Positions 36,881 through 45,385 of a stretch of DNA of 64,000 nt are shown here, in pieces. Made by a program: the position numbers and the translations under genes. Position 1 is the stretch's first letter. Every line of letters begins with the position of its first letter. The notes below the pieces were generated by a model. That model searched no databases. It saw nothing but the letters and a program-made list of their open reading frames with translations, and was not told where the DNA came from. The stretch covers positions 1,124,732 through 1,188,731 of the forward strand of contig OX638332.1 in assembly GCA_951812735.1 (NCBI GenBank), read 5' to 3'. The DNA is from Candidatus Dadabacteria bacterium. Its GTDB lineage: Bacteria; Desulfobacterota_D; UBA1144; Nemesobacterales; Nemesobacteraceae.

Positions 36881-37839
36881 AGCACCCATACCCAGTCTTC
36901 TCCCCGCGCGGGATACCACTTGCCGGGGGCCCAGCGCGCCGTCACTCTTCCTATCGGAAACGCCTGTGTGTTTTTAGGAAACGCGAGCTGAAGCTTGTAC
37001 TGGTCTTTAACTATCACGCGATGGGGCCGGGCTGCGCACAAAGAACCCTCCCCCGTGGTTTTAAACGCCAGAAGTTCGTTGTGCAGTTTCGCGAGCAGCT
37101 TTACCGCCGAAAGCGCGTAAACTGCCGGAAGGTCCCCCGTGGCTCCGTTGTTCCCCGTATGGGGGTAGACGCTTCCCCAGGACCCGGCGCACCAGAAAAG
37201 CTCGTTTATGCCGAAGCTCCCCGCGGCAGCCACGGCGTCTGTGGCGCACGAGGCCTGGGCCGCGGGATTTGCCACGAGTGCTATTTCGGGGTGGAGCAGA
37301 AACGAAAGCTCGTCGTTGCTCCAGAGAGGGTCAAAAGCCGTGAGATAGGCTAGATCGAAACCTCCATGGGTAATGCACCCGAAACTTGAGAAAAGGTTAA
37401 GCACCGAGAACACCGGGTAGAGAAAGTGGTGGACGTGAAGAAAGGATGTTCTGTCCCCCCGCTGCCCGCCTCCTTCCCCGTACGTTCCCGCCATGGCGAA
37501 GGAAGGAAGGGGGAGCTTGCGGCCCCCGAGCGAAGGGAAGCACCCCGGATGCCTTACGACCTCAATGAGCTTCACCGGCTCCCAGAACGAAACTTTTATC
37601 CCGACCCGGGGAACGGGGAAGCCGCAGAAACAGAGCGGGAAATGACTCACCGTGTCGGTTCCCTCCCCGGGCGTTATGGCCACTCCCCCTATCTTTATCG
37701 GGAACATCGCTCTCCAGTCGACATCGGAGACCGGATTGAAGAACCTCCCTCCGCATTTTGCCCCGGCCGTGGCATCCTCCGCGGCGGCTATGAGCAAAAC
37801 TCCCGCAAGGATCGAGAGAACCCTTTTTTTATGGTACAT
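36850..37839 (-). CDS. traU: TraU, DNA transfer protein
   Basis: A 329-residue periplasmic protein from ATG 37839 with a signal peptide ending near ATAGAK. Family motifs are AKCGGRFFNPVSDVDWRAMFPIKIGG, the CFCGFPVPRVGI segment, SFWEPVKLIEVVRHPGCFPSLGG, and paired cysteines through the body. TraU is essential for DNA transfer but less so for pilus formation. No clear ribosome site precedes the ATG; a TTG seven codons earlier is an alternative. It follows the cargo block, so it is the first transfer gene after the interruption and may need its own promoter or readthrough from the protease pair. Confidence 0.93.
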   Translation of the reverse strand: MYHKKRVLSILAGVLLIAAAEDATAGAKCGGRFFNPVSDVDWRAMFPIKIGGVAITPGEGTDTVSHFPLCFCGFPVPRVGIKVSFWEPVKLIEVVRHPGCFPSLGGRKLPLPSFAMAGTYGEGGGQRGDRTSFLHVHHFLYPVFSVLNLFSSFGCITHGGFDLAYLTAFDPLWSNDELSFLLHPEIALVANPAAQASCATDAVAAAGSFGINELFWCAGSWGSVYPHTGNNGATGDLPAVYALSAVKLLAKLHNELLAFKTTGEGSLCAARPHRVIVKDQYKLQLAFPKNTQAFPIGRVTARWAPGKWYPARGEDWVWVLWRKKDCCLL

Positions 37840-37933
37840 AATAAAGATAATGTAATACAAAATGAGAGATAAGGCAAGAACGAATGTTTTCCGGGGGTTT
37901 TAACCGGTTGTCTGGTTTTTTCCGCGGTGCGCT

Positions 37934-39928
37934 TCAGCCTGTCAGGCGGCTTTTGCGGAAGAAGACCGGAAGCAGAACCGCTATCGCAGCAAGCAGGTGT
38001 GCGGCTGCGCTTTTGGTTCCATGGTCCGCTGCCGCCCCGACCGAACATCCGCCACCACTTCCTGCGGCGGTGTTGACAGGGGGTTCTGGATCCGCAATTG
38101 TTACCGTGGTCGAGGGCCGCGCACCCCTGGAGACTCTTTGGGGAAGCGTTCCGAAAGCAAGAACCACCACCTCGCTATCATCGTCCACATCATCATCCGC
38201 GGCAGCCAGGGTGATGTTCTTTGAGGTTTCTCCGCTTGCGAACGTCACACTTGTCGATTGCAGCGAATAGTCCTCGGTTGCGGCCGTGGTTGCCTCGTCG
38301 ATCGTAATCGGGATCGTAACGGTCCGCTCGGGGTCCGCGCTCAGCATTACTCTCACGACCACTGCCTCACCCTCTGTGACGCTGTAGGAAGATGAACCGA
38401 ACGATATCGTCACGGCGGGAGGGGGTTCCGGATCCGCAATTGTTACCGTGGTCGAGGGCCGCGCACCCCTGGAGACTCTTTGGGGAAGCGTTCCGAAAGC
38501 AAGAACCACCACCTCGCTATCATCGTCCACATCATCATCCGCGGCAGCCAGGGTGATGTTCTTTGAGGTTTCTCCGCTTGCGAACGTCACACTTGTCGAT
38601 TGCAGCGAATAGTCCTCGGTTGCGGCCGTGGTTGCCTCGTCGATCGTAATCGGGATCGTAACGGTCCGCTCGGGGTCCGCGCTCAGCATTACTCTCACGA
38701 CCACTGCCTCACCCTCTGTGACGCTGTAGGAAGATGAACCGAACGATATCGTCACGGCGGGAGGGGGTGGTTGCACAGGGTCTTCATCCTCGATTCCCGT
38801 AGGTTCGCAGTCGGGCGGGAAGCCGTCGGCTCTTACGCTCCAGCCCATGTCCTTGAGCATGCCCAGGGTGAGATACATGTTTTTCGGGGCGGGGACGAAG
38901 GCCTCCATTATGTCTTCTGTGTTTGCGTGAGTGTGTATGACGGATTCGCCTTTCTTGTAAGTCGAGGGGGCGTGGAGCCTGGGTTTTCCGTCCTGAGACT
39001 TTGCGGAACTGGGTTTGAGTTCGGCAATGCGTTTGCCGTAGCTGCAGCTGTTTCTCCCGTCGTCGGTTCCTTCCCAGAGAAGGCCGGTGCCGGAAGTGAT
39101 AGCCTCCGCTCTCTCGCTGCTTGTGAGATTTATGAGAAGATCGTCGTCCGTTTCCGAGTACAGCTGCTCGTCGTAGATCGTCCGCGATCTTATCGTGGCT
39201 CGTCGCCGGTCGACAACTTCACCGTTTGACGTTTGCGTGACCATAATTGTTCTCAACGAGAAACTGCCGTCCTCATTGATCTGCTTGGAAAATCCGAGCC
39301 CGTGTATGGTCTCGTGCAGGGACAGCTGAACGAAATCTATCTTCTTCGCCGGTGCCGGTTCCGTAAGTCCGTAATAAAACGGAACGCACTTGCTGAAACT
39401 TATTAAGATATCGGTGTTCTGTCCGTTGAGATCTTCTCCCGATAGGGCTTCGAAAAGCGCGTAGGGATAGCCCGTTCCGCGCCCCGGGTTGCTTGCGTCC
39501 CCCTCAACAAGCCTGTCGCCGGGATAGGCTTGACCTCTCTGCCCCGCGACGGCGACTGTGAAAATTCCTCGAGGTAGCTCCCCGCACTTATCCGGATCGT
39601 TCGGATCTTCCTGGCCGGAGAAAATCGTGAATTTCGCGCTTACCCTGATCGTGCTGGTGTTGGCAAGCCTGTTTTCAAGAATGGAAGTTGCGTGCTCAAA
39701 GGCGTTTTTTCTCGCTTCGCCTACGGTATCCGCGTCGTTTCCAAACTCGGCGAGAGAGGCCTTCTCAGCCTGCGTAAGCGCGGTTTGGTCAAGGAACCCC
39801 TCCCCGGCGTCATCGTCGTATATCTCCACGATGGTAACCGCCAGGCAGCGGGGCAGAGGAGAGAAGACAGCCAGCAGGAGAAAAAGAATCCCGGGGAAAA
39901 GCTTTTTCGCGACGCTCAGTGGTTGCAT
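37934..39928 (-). CDS. Secreted zincin-type protease with two Calx-beta repeats and a C-terminal anchor signal
   Basis: A 664-residue protein from ATG 39928. It has a signal peptide to about residue 30, then a catalytic-type domain with HETIHGLGF at about 205-213 (HExxH plus Gly; the usual third-ligand position of metzincins is Lys, so the third ligand lies elsewhere). Two Calx-beta domains of 114 residues follow that are identical to each other (VTISFGSSSYSVTEGEAVVV). The end is a tripartite sorting signal: GSGGGCSVG, hydrophobic helix, RKSR, as in Cys-bearing CTERM families (JDVT/Synerg/MYXO type). It is probably surface-anchored. It overlaps the upstream small secreted gene by 13 bases and sits between traW and traU. 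Confidence 0.8.
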   Translation of the reverse strand: MQPLSVAKKLFPGILFLLLAVFSPLPRCLAVTIVEIYDDDAGEGFLDQTALTQAEKASLAEFGNDADTVGEARKNAFEHATSILENRLANTSTIRVSAKFTIFSGQEDPNDPDKCGELPRGIFTVAVAGQRGQAYPGDRLVEGDASNPGRGTGYPYALFEALSGEDLNGQNTDILISFSKCVPFYYGLTEPAPAKKIDFVQLSLHETIHGLGFSKQINEDGSFSLRTIMVTQTSNGEVVDRRRATIRSRTIYDEQLYSETDDDLLINLTSSERAEAITSGTGLLWEGTDDGRNSCSYGKRIAELKPSSAKSQDGKPRLHAPSTYKKGESVIHTHANTEDIMEAFVPAPKNMYLTLGMLKDMGWSVRADGFPPDCEPTGIEDEDPVQPPPPAVTISFGSSSYSVTEGEAVVVRVMLSADPERTVTIPITIDEATTAATEDYSLQSTSVTFASGETSKNITLAAADDDVDDDSEVVVLAFGTLPQRVSRGARPSTTVTIADPEPPPAVTISFGSSSYSVTEGEAVVVRVMLSADPERTVTIPITIDEATTAATEDYSLQSTSVTFASGETSKNITLAAADDDVDDDSEVVVLAFGTLPQRVSRGARPSTTVTIADPEPPVNTAAGSGGGCSVGAAADHGTKSAAAHLLAAIAVLLPVFFRKSRLTG
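38088..38771 (-). repeat. Perfect 342-bp tandem duplication (Calx-beta units)
   Basis: Two directly adjacent 342-base units (38088-38429 and 38430-38771) appear identical base for base except at the extreme edges. Each encodes one 114-residue Calx-beta domain plus linker. Such identity implies very recent duplication or gene conversion. Confidence 0.93.
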
Positions 39929-40314
39929 CTGATATGGGCCTTTCCATTCTCGTCGAACCATGCCTCGGTTTCGACCAGTTCCGAGTCGGGGTTGTCCACG
40001 ACTATTACGTAGTCCCCGTTTCCAAGATCGATCTGTCTGCCCTGAAGTACAACTGGGGCATCCTGAGAGACATCACTGGAACGTGAAGTCGCATCAGCTT
40101 CCCCGTTTTCGATACCTAGGGACTGCCATTGCTCGCGGGTCAGGATTTCTCCTGTGTCGGGGTGGATAAAGGCCTTTGCCTTTGCCGTGTCAGAGGACTG
40201 CGAAACCGTTTCCGGCTTACTTGAATGGTTCCTGGGAGCGGACGGGTCGCCTGCAAAGGCACCTGTAGACCAGACGCAGATCAAAAGCGCGGTGATGAGC
40301 AGAACTGTTTTCAT
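39916..40314 (-). CDS. Small secreted protein of unknown function
   Basis: A 132-residue protein from ATG 40314. It has a cleavable signal (LLICVWSTGAFAG), then a Ser/Asp-rich linker, FIHPDTGEILTREQWQSLG, and a C-terminal region VVLQGRQIDLGNGDYVIVV-DNPDSELVETEAWFDENGKAHIRC. I do not recognise the family. The IHPDTGEILTREQWQ piece resembles short motifs seen in other secreted proteins of proteobacteria. It overlaps the protease start by 13 bases, so the two are translationally coupled. It could be an inhibitor, chaperone or partner of the protease. Confidence 0.7.
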   Translation of the reverse strand: MKTVLLITALLICVWSTGAFAGDPSAPRNHSSKPETVSQSSDTAKAKAFIHPDTGEILTREQWQSLGIENGEADATSRSSDVSQDAPVVLQGRQIDLGNGDYVIVVDNPDSELVETEAWFDENGKAHIRCNH

Positions 40315-40489
40315 ATCAATGGTAATTATAAATGAATTTGACCTTGGAGGGCAACCGGATTGAGCGCAGGGGGATCGTTGCGAGCAGGATTCGGAGCGCA
40401 TCGCCCGGTTATGTCGGGGAATCGTGCGCGGAGGGATATTTCAGTATCTGCGAGGTCCGCGACGGGTGGGGAATTTCATCAGGCTTCTT

Positions 40490-40620
40490 AGGTTGTTAAT
40501 ATTTAATAATATATCAATAACAGTATATTATATAGATTAACATATTAAGTCTTGCCTTTCTCCCCCAGTAGAATATATTAATATGTATTAAAAACTGATT
40601 TTAATATAGAGTTAAGTATC
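40490..40620. promoter_or_regulatory. AT-rich control region of hipBA
   Basis: About 130 bases of AT-rich sequence before hipB with several short dyads, including the perfect ATATTAATAT at 40575-40584 and related TATTAA blocks at 40545 and 40605. HipB-type antitoxins bind such dyads to repress the operon. The gap 40315-40490 holds nothing else I can support. Confidence 0.4.
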
Positions 40621-40623
40621 AAG

Positions 40624-40941
40624 ATGAACTATACAACTGAACATATCGCCCGCACGCTGAGAAAGGCCCGTGAGGCAAAGGGGCTCAGCCAGCGTGAACT
40701 GGGCAGGAAGGCGGGAGTACCGCAGGGTCATATCTCGAAGATTGAGAACGGCGCGGTTGACCTCAGGCTTTCAAGCCTGATAGCGCTTGCCCGCGCTCTT
40801 GATCTGGAACTCGCGCTTGTCCCGCGCAAATCTCTGCCTGCCGTAAAATCGCTTGTGCGCGGCAGCCTTGCGGAAGTGATTGGGGATGCACGGCTAACAC
40901 CTCGGCCGCTCTACAGCCTTGATGAGGAAGGCGATGACTGA
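40624..40941 (+). CDS. hipB: HipB-like XRE antitoxin
   Basis: A 105-residue protein with an XRE helix-turn-helix at residues 8-62 (LRKAREAKGLSQRELGRKAGVPQGHISKIENG), followed by a short strand-forming segment and an acidic tail (YSLDEEGDD). It represses its operon and inhibits HipA. It overlaps the hipA start (ATGACTGA) by 8 bases. Confidence 0.9.
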   Translation: MNYTTEHIARTLRKAREAKGLSQRELGRKAGVPQGHISKIENGAVDLRLSSLIALARALDLELALVPRKSLPAVKSLVRGSLAEVIGDARLTPRPLYSLDEEGDD

Positions 40942-42151
40942 CGTACATGTCCTGGATGTCCTGCTTCATGGCGACCCCGTTGGTACGCTTACCCGCGTCG
41001 GTGACGACCGCGCCTTATTTGGCTTCAACGACTCCTATATTGAGGATGCCGCAGGGCCCGTGACCAGTTTGGGATTCAAGGACCGGTTCGGGGGGTTGAT
41101 TACCGAGTTTCCGCCCACGCAGACGCGGCTGATACCGTTCTTTTCAAACCTGCTTCCGGAAGGGCGCATGCGCTCCTATCTTGCGCAGCGCGCCGGTGTG
41201 AAGCCCGTCCGTGAATTTTTCCTGCTCTGGGCGCTTGGTGCGGACTTGCCGGGAGCGGTCGCCGTCAGATCCTCAGGCAGTGAGATGTGGCCGCAGGGCT
41301 CTTCCGATGATGACCTTGTCGACAGTCGGCGCGAGAACGTGTTTCGGTTCTCCCTGGCGGGCGTGCAACTTAAGTTTTCAGCCGCCGAGGACCCTAGAGG
41401 GGGCCTTTCCCTGCCTGCCAGGGGCGTCGGAGGTTCATGGATAGTCAAGCTGCCCTCGCTTCATTTTGCGGGTGTGCCCGAGAACGAGTTCTCGATGATG
41501 ACACTTGCCCGGTTCGTCGGCATAACCGTGCCGGAGGTGCGCCTTATCGGCGTTGACGCGATCGGGAACCTGCCTGAAGATATTTCCCGCTTAAGTGGGC
41601 AGGCGCTTGCCGTCAAGCGCTTTGACCGGTCAGATGACGGTGGCGCGGTTCACATTGAGGACTTCGCGCAGGTTTTCGGCGTCTACCCGGAGGATAAGTA
41701 TAAAAAGGCCAGCGCGCGCAATATTGCCGCAGTGGTCGGGGCCGAAGGCAGTGAGGGGGATGTCGCCGAGTTTATCAGACGCTTGACCTTCAACACGCTT
41801 ATCGGTAATGCTGACATGCACCTTAAGAACTGGTCGCTTATCTATCCTGACAGGCACAATGCGGCGTTGGCGCCAGCCTATGATTTTCTCTCGACGGTCG
41901 CCTACATAAAGGACGACCAAGCCGCTTTGAAATTCAGCCGGACCAAGCGCTTTGATCGCTATTCGGAAGACGAACTTGTCCATCTTGCCGCCAAGGCACT
42001 GCTGCCGGAGAAACTTGTTCTGAATACGGCGCGTGAAACCGTTGCGTTGTTTTATCAATACTGGAATGCGGAGAAGACGAATCTTCCGTTGTCGAGCGAG
42101 GCTGTTAAAGCCATTGAGGATCATCTCAAGACAGTTCCCTTGGCGGTATGA
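40934..42151 (+). CDS. hipA: HipA-like serine/threonine kinase toxin
   Basis: A 405-residue protein from ATG 40934. The N-terminal couple_hipA domain contains LFGFNDSYIEDA and the FFSNLLPEGRMR motif. The kinase domain shows SLAGVQLKFSA (P-loop-like), IVKLPS (ATP-binding Lys), NEFSMMTLARFVGI, the catalytic loop GNADMHLKNWSL and the metal site APAYDFLST. All key residues are present, so it should be active. HipA kinases phosphorylate aminoacyl-tRNA synthetases and induce dormancy. It is cargo within the transfer cluster, on the opposite strand. Confidence 0.94.
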   Translation: MTDVHVLDVLLHGDPVGTLTRVGDDRALFGFNDSYIEDAAGPVTSLGFKDRFGGLITEFPPTQTRLIPFFSNLLPEGRMRSYLAQRAGVKPVREFFLLWALGADLPGAVAVRSSGSEMWPQGSSDDDLVDSRRENVFRFSLAGVQLKFSAAEDPRGGLSLPARGVGGSWIVKLPSLHFAGVPENEFSMMTLARFVGITVPEVRLIGVDAIGNLPEDISRLSGQALAVKRFDRSDDGGAVHIEDFAQVFGVYPEDKYKKASARNIAAVVGAEGSEGDVAEFIRRLTFNTLIGNADMHLKNWSLIYPDRHNAALAPAYDFLSTVAYIKDDQAALKFSRTKRFDRYSEDELVHLAAKALLPEKLVLNTARETVALFYQYWNAEKTNLPLSSEAVKAIEDHLKTVPLAV

Positions 42152-42178
42152 TGGTGGCAACCGGGAGAACCCCCCCCT

Positions 42179-42221
42179 GGGATTATTTTAGAACCATTTC
42201 TTCCACCCTGAGTTTTCTTCC
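42179..42221 (-). repeat. Extra copy of the traW 3' end (left)
   Basis: 43 bases matching 44297-44339 at 39 positions, including 26 consecutive identical bases. Read on the minus strand it encodes GRKLRVEEMVLK-stop, against GRKLRVEEIILK-stop in the real traW, so the changes preserve the protein sense. Together the copies bracket the AbiL-like pair. Confidence 0.85.
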
Positions 42222-42334
42222 TGGCACGATAAAGGCAGTTTAAAGAGATTTTTTCTCTTTTATATTGGCTTTTAAGGTTATTTTGTGTATATTAGCAGTA
42301 TTCAATGAGCTGATATCATATAAGGAGATATCAA

Positions 42335-43654
42335 ATGATTATAAGTTTTTCAATAGAGAACTGGATGTCTTTTCGTGATTCCGTTTCTTTCTCAATGGTT
42401 GCCAGCCGAGAGAGACAGCATGGAGACCGGATTCCCAAGGTCGAGAAATACCAGATGAGGATTTTGCCTGTTGCGGCAATCTACGGCGCCAACGCGTCGG
42501 GCAAGACGAATTTCTTTAAAGCTCTCAATTTTGTGAGGAAGCTGGTTCTTGAAGGAACGGGCCCTGATGAGCTGATTCCCGTGGAACCCTATCGACTTGC
42601 CAATGGGTATATGGAAAAACCCTCCCGCTTCAGGATAGAGTTGCTGATTGACGGAACAATCTACGAATTCAGCTTTGCCGCGACCAGAAGGGCCGTCGTC
42701 GAGGAGAGGCTCGTAGAGATTACCAGCACAAGCGAGAAGACGCTGTATAACCGGCAGGGGAACGAACTGAATCTTCACAGTTCACTCAGCAGAAAACAGT
42801 TTCTCCTTTTTGCTTTTCAAGGCACCTGGGACAATCAGCTGTTCCTGACGAACTCTGTATCCCAGAAGGTTTACGACTTCAAGCCGGTTTATGACTGGTT
42901 CGGGAACTCCTTGGGGTTGATTGCTCCGGATTCGATATACCAAAGATTCGGATATCTGCTTGATGAGAACCATCCGATGCGCGGCGCGATTAATAAAATA
43001 ATCCCACAGCTTGATACGGGCATCTCTCATCTGGATTTCGAAAAAATACACTTTGACAGCATCCCTTTCGAAGATAGTTTCAAAAATGACCTGAATGAAA
43101 AAATTGAAGAAGGCGGATACATTGATGCCCGTTTCGGCAACGAGCGTTTTGTCTTTACGCGAACGGGCGGAGAGATCGTGGCAAACAAACTGGTCGCGTT
43201 TCATCCCAGACCTGACGGAACGGACGCTAAATTTGAATTCCATCAGGAATCAGAAGGTTCTCGAAGGGTAATTGATCTGCTGCCCGCCTTTCTGGGCGAA
43301 CCGCCTTTCGGCTTGAACAGGGTATATGTCATTGATGAGCTGGATCGAAGCCTGCACCCATTGTTGACGAGGAAACTGATTGAAACCTATCTGGCTGGCT
43401 GCAACGCGCGGAGCCGCGCGCAACTGCTGTTCACCACGCACGATGTTTCCCTCATGGATCAGCATTTGTTCCGCCGCGACGAGATGTGGGTTACCGAGAA
43501 AAACTCCGAGGGAAATTCTGACCTTTTTTCCTTTAGCGACTACAAGGATATCCGCTATGATAAGGATATCCGCAAAAGCTACCTGCAGGGCCGATTAGGC
43601 GGCGTTCCCCGGTTCTCTTTAAGCGGTACTGAGATTAACGAGGATAGCAAGTAA
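42335..43654 (+). CDS. AbiL/RloA-like AAA ATPase
   Basis: A 439-residue SMC/AAA_15-type ATPase. Walker A GANASGKT is at residues 51-58 after the FSIENWMSFRD N-terminus typical of this family. The ABC-type signature region EFHQESEGSRRVIDLLP is followed by Walker B RVYVIDELDRSLHPLLT and the switch LFTTHDVSLMD. Such ATPases pair with a TOPRIM/RloB partner in abortive-infection systems (AbiL, RloAB and PARIS-like). AAGGAGATAT precedes ATG 42335. The stop overlaps the partner start (TAATG). Confidence 0.88.
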   Translation: MIISFSIENWMSFRDSVSFSMVASRERQHGDRIPKVEKYQMRILPVAAIYGANASGKTNFFKALNFVRKLVLEGTGPDELIPVEPYRLANGYMEKPSRFRIELLIDGTIYEFSFAATRRAVVEERLVEITSTSEKTLYNRQGNELNLHSSLSRKQFLLFAFQGTWDNQLFLTNSVSQKVYDFKPVYDWFGNSLGLIAPDSIYQRFGYLLDENHPMRGAINKIIPQLDTGISHLDFEKIHFDSIPFEDSFKNDLNEKIEEGGYIDARFGNERFVFTRTGGEIVANKLVAFHPRPDGTDAKFEFHQESEGSRRVIDLLPAFLGEPPFGLNRVYVIDELDRSLHPLLTRKLIETYLAGCNARSRAQLLFTTHDVSLMDQHLFRRDEMWVTEKNSEGNSDLFSFSDYKDIRYDKDIRKSYLQGRLGGVPRFSLSGTEINEDSK

Positions 43655-44283
43655 TGCCTCCGAAAAAACGGAGAAGATTTGTACGTCCGCTAGGCGAGCG
43701 CCGTTACAGGAAGATGTTTGTGCTTGCTACCGAAGGCAGCAAAACGGAGTCGCAGTATTTTTCGATTTTTAACGACGCAAACCTGACTGTGCATATCAAA
43801 TTCCTCAAAGGAGGGGACAGAAGCGCACCTACACAAGTACTTAAGAGGATGAGAGGCTATCTGGAGGAGATCAATCTTGGAAGCCCAGACGAGGCGTGGC
43901 TTGTTGTGGATAAGGATCAATGGACGGATGAGCAACTTCTGCAGCTTCACGAGTGGGCAGAAGAAGCTGGCAATTATGGTTTCGCTTTGAGCAATCCCAA
44001 ATTTGAATTCTGGCTGCTTCTGCACTTTGAAGATGGAAGAGGTGTCAGCAATTCTCAGGCTTGTTCTCAAAGGCTGAAACTTTATATGCCCAATTACAAC
44101 AAGGACATCAGCAGAAAAAACATATCCAGAACCATGATTGAAAAAGCTGTAAACCGAGCAAAAGAACTGGATACGCCGGCTTGTTCCCATTGGCCACTCA
44201 GCAGCGGAACGACTGGTTACAGATTAGTTGAAAACATACTGAGAACACAATACGTGGATATTGCGGCTGGAGAGGAACAGTAA
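43654..44283 (+). CDS. RloB-domain protein (AbiL second component)
   Basis: A 209-residue protein with a basic start (PPKKRRRFVRPLGERRYRK) then VLATEGSKTESQYFS, where the Glu in TEGSKTE is the TOPRIM-like catalytic acid, and WLVVDKDQWTDEQ, the D-x-D motif. FALSNPKFEFWLLLHFED is the RloB hallmark. It is predicted to be the nuclease or effector that acts when the partner ATPase senses phage. It is translationally coupled to the ATPase and reads into the traW end from the opposite strand. Confidence 0.9.
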   Translation: MPPKKRRRFVRPLGERRYRKMFVLATEGSKTESQYFSIFNDANLTVHIKFLKGGDRSAPTQVLKRMRGYLEEINLGSPDEAWLVVDKDQWTDEQLLQLHEWAEEAGNYGFALSNPKFEFWLLLHFEDGRGVSNSQACSQRLKLYMPNYNKDISRKNISRTMIEKAVNRAKELDTPACSHWPLSSGTTGYRLVENILRTQYVDIAAGEEQ

Positions 44284-44296
44284 TCCCAAAGAAAAA

Positions 44297-44339
44297 GGGA
44301 TCATTTTAAAATTATTTCTTCCACCCTGAGTTTTCTTCC
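44297..44339 (-). repeat. traW 3' end, right copy of the direct repeat
   Basis: Overlaps the real traW stop region. It is in the same orientation as 42179-42221, with 2075 bases between the copies. Confidence 0.85.
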
Positions 44340-44924
44340 CTCCTGCGTTACGAGCGAAGGCACTTTTTCAATCTGAAGCCTTCTGAGCATGAAAGGACTT
44401 GCCTTGTATGCCGGTCGCCCCGCAATCAGAGAAGCTTCACGGACATTGCCGTCTGTAAGCAGCAGGATCGGTTTTTCACTTCTTTTGCCTATTTCCTCGA
44501 GCGCTCTTTTCACTTGGTCCTCTCTCAGCACCAGGATGCTTTTTGAAAGCGATACGTGATCAAGCGGATTTACTACCCCCGCGGTGGAAATCATTTTTCC
44601 CGCATGGTCGTAGAGAGGATTCCGCACTGCCACCGAAGGGTCGACGTAACGCACCCGCTCCTCCGTGGCCGATGGTACGTTAAGCGAAACGGAAGAGTGT
44701 TGCGCGTAAGATTTCTCTACTTTTTTCGAAATGCTTTCATGAAGGGCCTGCATGTCAATTTCTCCCGCCTTCCTCTTTACGTAGGAAAGCATGCTCTCCT
44801 CCTTTATCTCGTAGAGTTTTCCGTGGACTCCGAGATCTTTCCCGGAGGCTTCAGCTTGTATGACTGGAAACAAAAGCAGAAGTGCCAAGGCTAAAGCAGG
44901 GGAAAACCCCGCCCGACTATCCAT
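44301..44924 (-). CDS. traW: TraW, pilus assembly protein
   Basis: A 207-residue periplasmic protein with a signal peptide to about residue 26 (IQAEASGKD). Family features are DLGVHGKLYEIKEESML, the YVDPSVAVRNPLYDHAG-K-x-I segment, NPLDHVSLSKSILV and a C-terminal thioredoxin-like strand set ending VPSLVTQEGRKL. TraW works with TrbC in pilin polymerisation. It overlaps the S26 peptidase gene by 34 bases. Its 3' end is repeated 2.1 kb downstream, beyond the AbiL-like cassette. Confidence 0.92.
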   Translation of the reverse strand: MDSRAGFSPALALALLLLFPVIQAEASGKDLGVHGKLYEIKEESMLSYVKRKAGEIDMQALHESISKKVEKSYAQHSSVSLNVPSATEERVRYVDPSVAVRNPLYDHAGKMISTAGVVNPLDHVSLSKSILVLREDQVKRALEEIGKRSEKPILLLTDGNVREASLIAGRPAYKASPFMLRRLQIEKVPSLVTQEGRKLRVEEIILK

Positions 44925-45385
44925 GATCTCTTAACGAACCCCCAGTATCTTGAATCATAGCTTTTTTCGCCGTCGCCCAGAACAAAGTAGCTGCCGGCGG
45001 GAATCACCCCTTCAAAGCGAAAGCTCGTGACGGCGATTCCCTTGGAATCATGCCCTCTCGCCAAAACTATTTTCTCGCCGTTCAGGTAGAACTCCGCTCC
45101 TTTAGTCCGAAGCGTATCGCCCGGGCAGCCGACAAATCTTTTTGCGAAAACCGTCCCGTAATCCCAGTAGGGATTGCGCACGTTAAGGCGGAAAAGCCCT
45201 ATGCTTCGGGGCCCGCAGGAAATCTCCTCGCTTCTGATCGTAAGGAACACCCGGAAGGGAAGGGATCCCGAGATGTTGAATGAAATGCGAATTCCTGAGA
45301 AATAAGCTGCCGCAAGCAAGGCGCAGGCGCAAATAACCAAAGCGGTGCCCCGCACTCCGAGGCAAAACCCAAGGAGCTTACTCAT
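44891..45385 (-). CDS. TraF/TrhF-type S26 signal peptidase
   Basis: A 164-residue membrane peptidase with one N-terminal helix. The S26C layout has the nucleophile Ser41 in NISGSLPFR, the general base Lys82 in FAKRFVGCPGD and the late GSYFVLGDGEKSYDSRYWGFV box. Plasmid RP4 TraF and the R27/gonococcal island homologues mature and cyclise the pilin. It overlaps trbI by 8 bases and traW by 34. F itself lacks this gene, so its presence predicts a cyclic pilin here. Confidence 0.9.
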   Translation of the reverse strand: MSKLLGFCLGVRGTALVICACALLAAAYFSGIRISFNISGSLPFRVFLTIRSEEISCGPRSIGLFRLNVRNPYWDYGTVFAKRFVGCPGDTLRTKGAEFYLNGEKIVLARGHDSKGIAVTSFRFEGVIPAGSYFVLGDGEKSYDSRYWGFVKRSWIVGRGFPLL

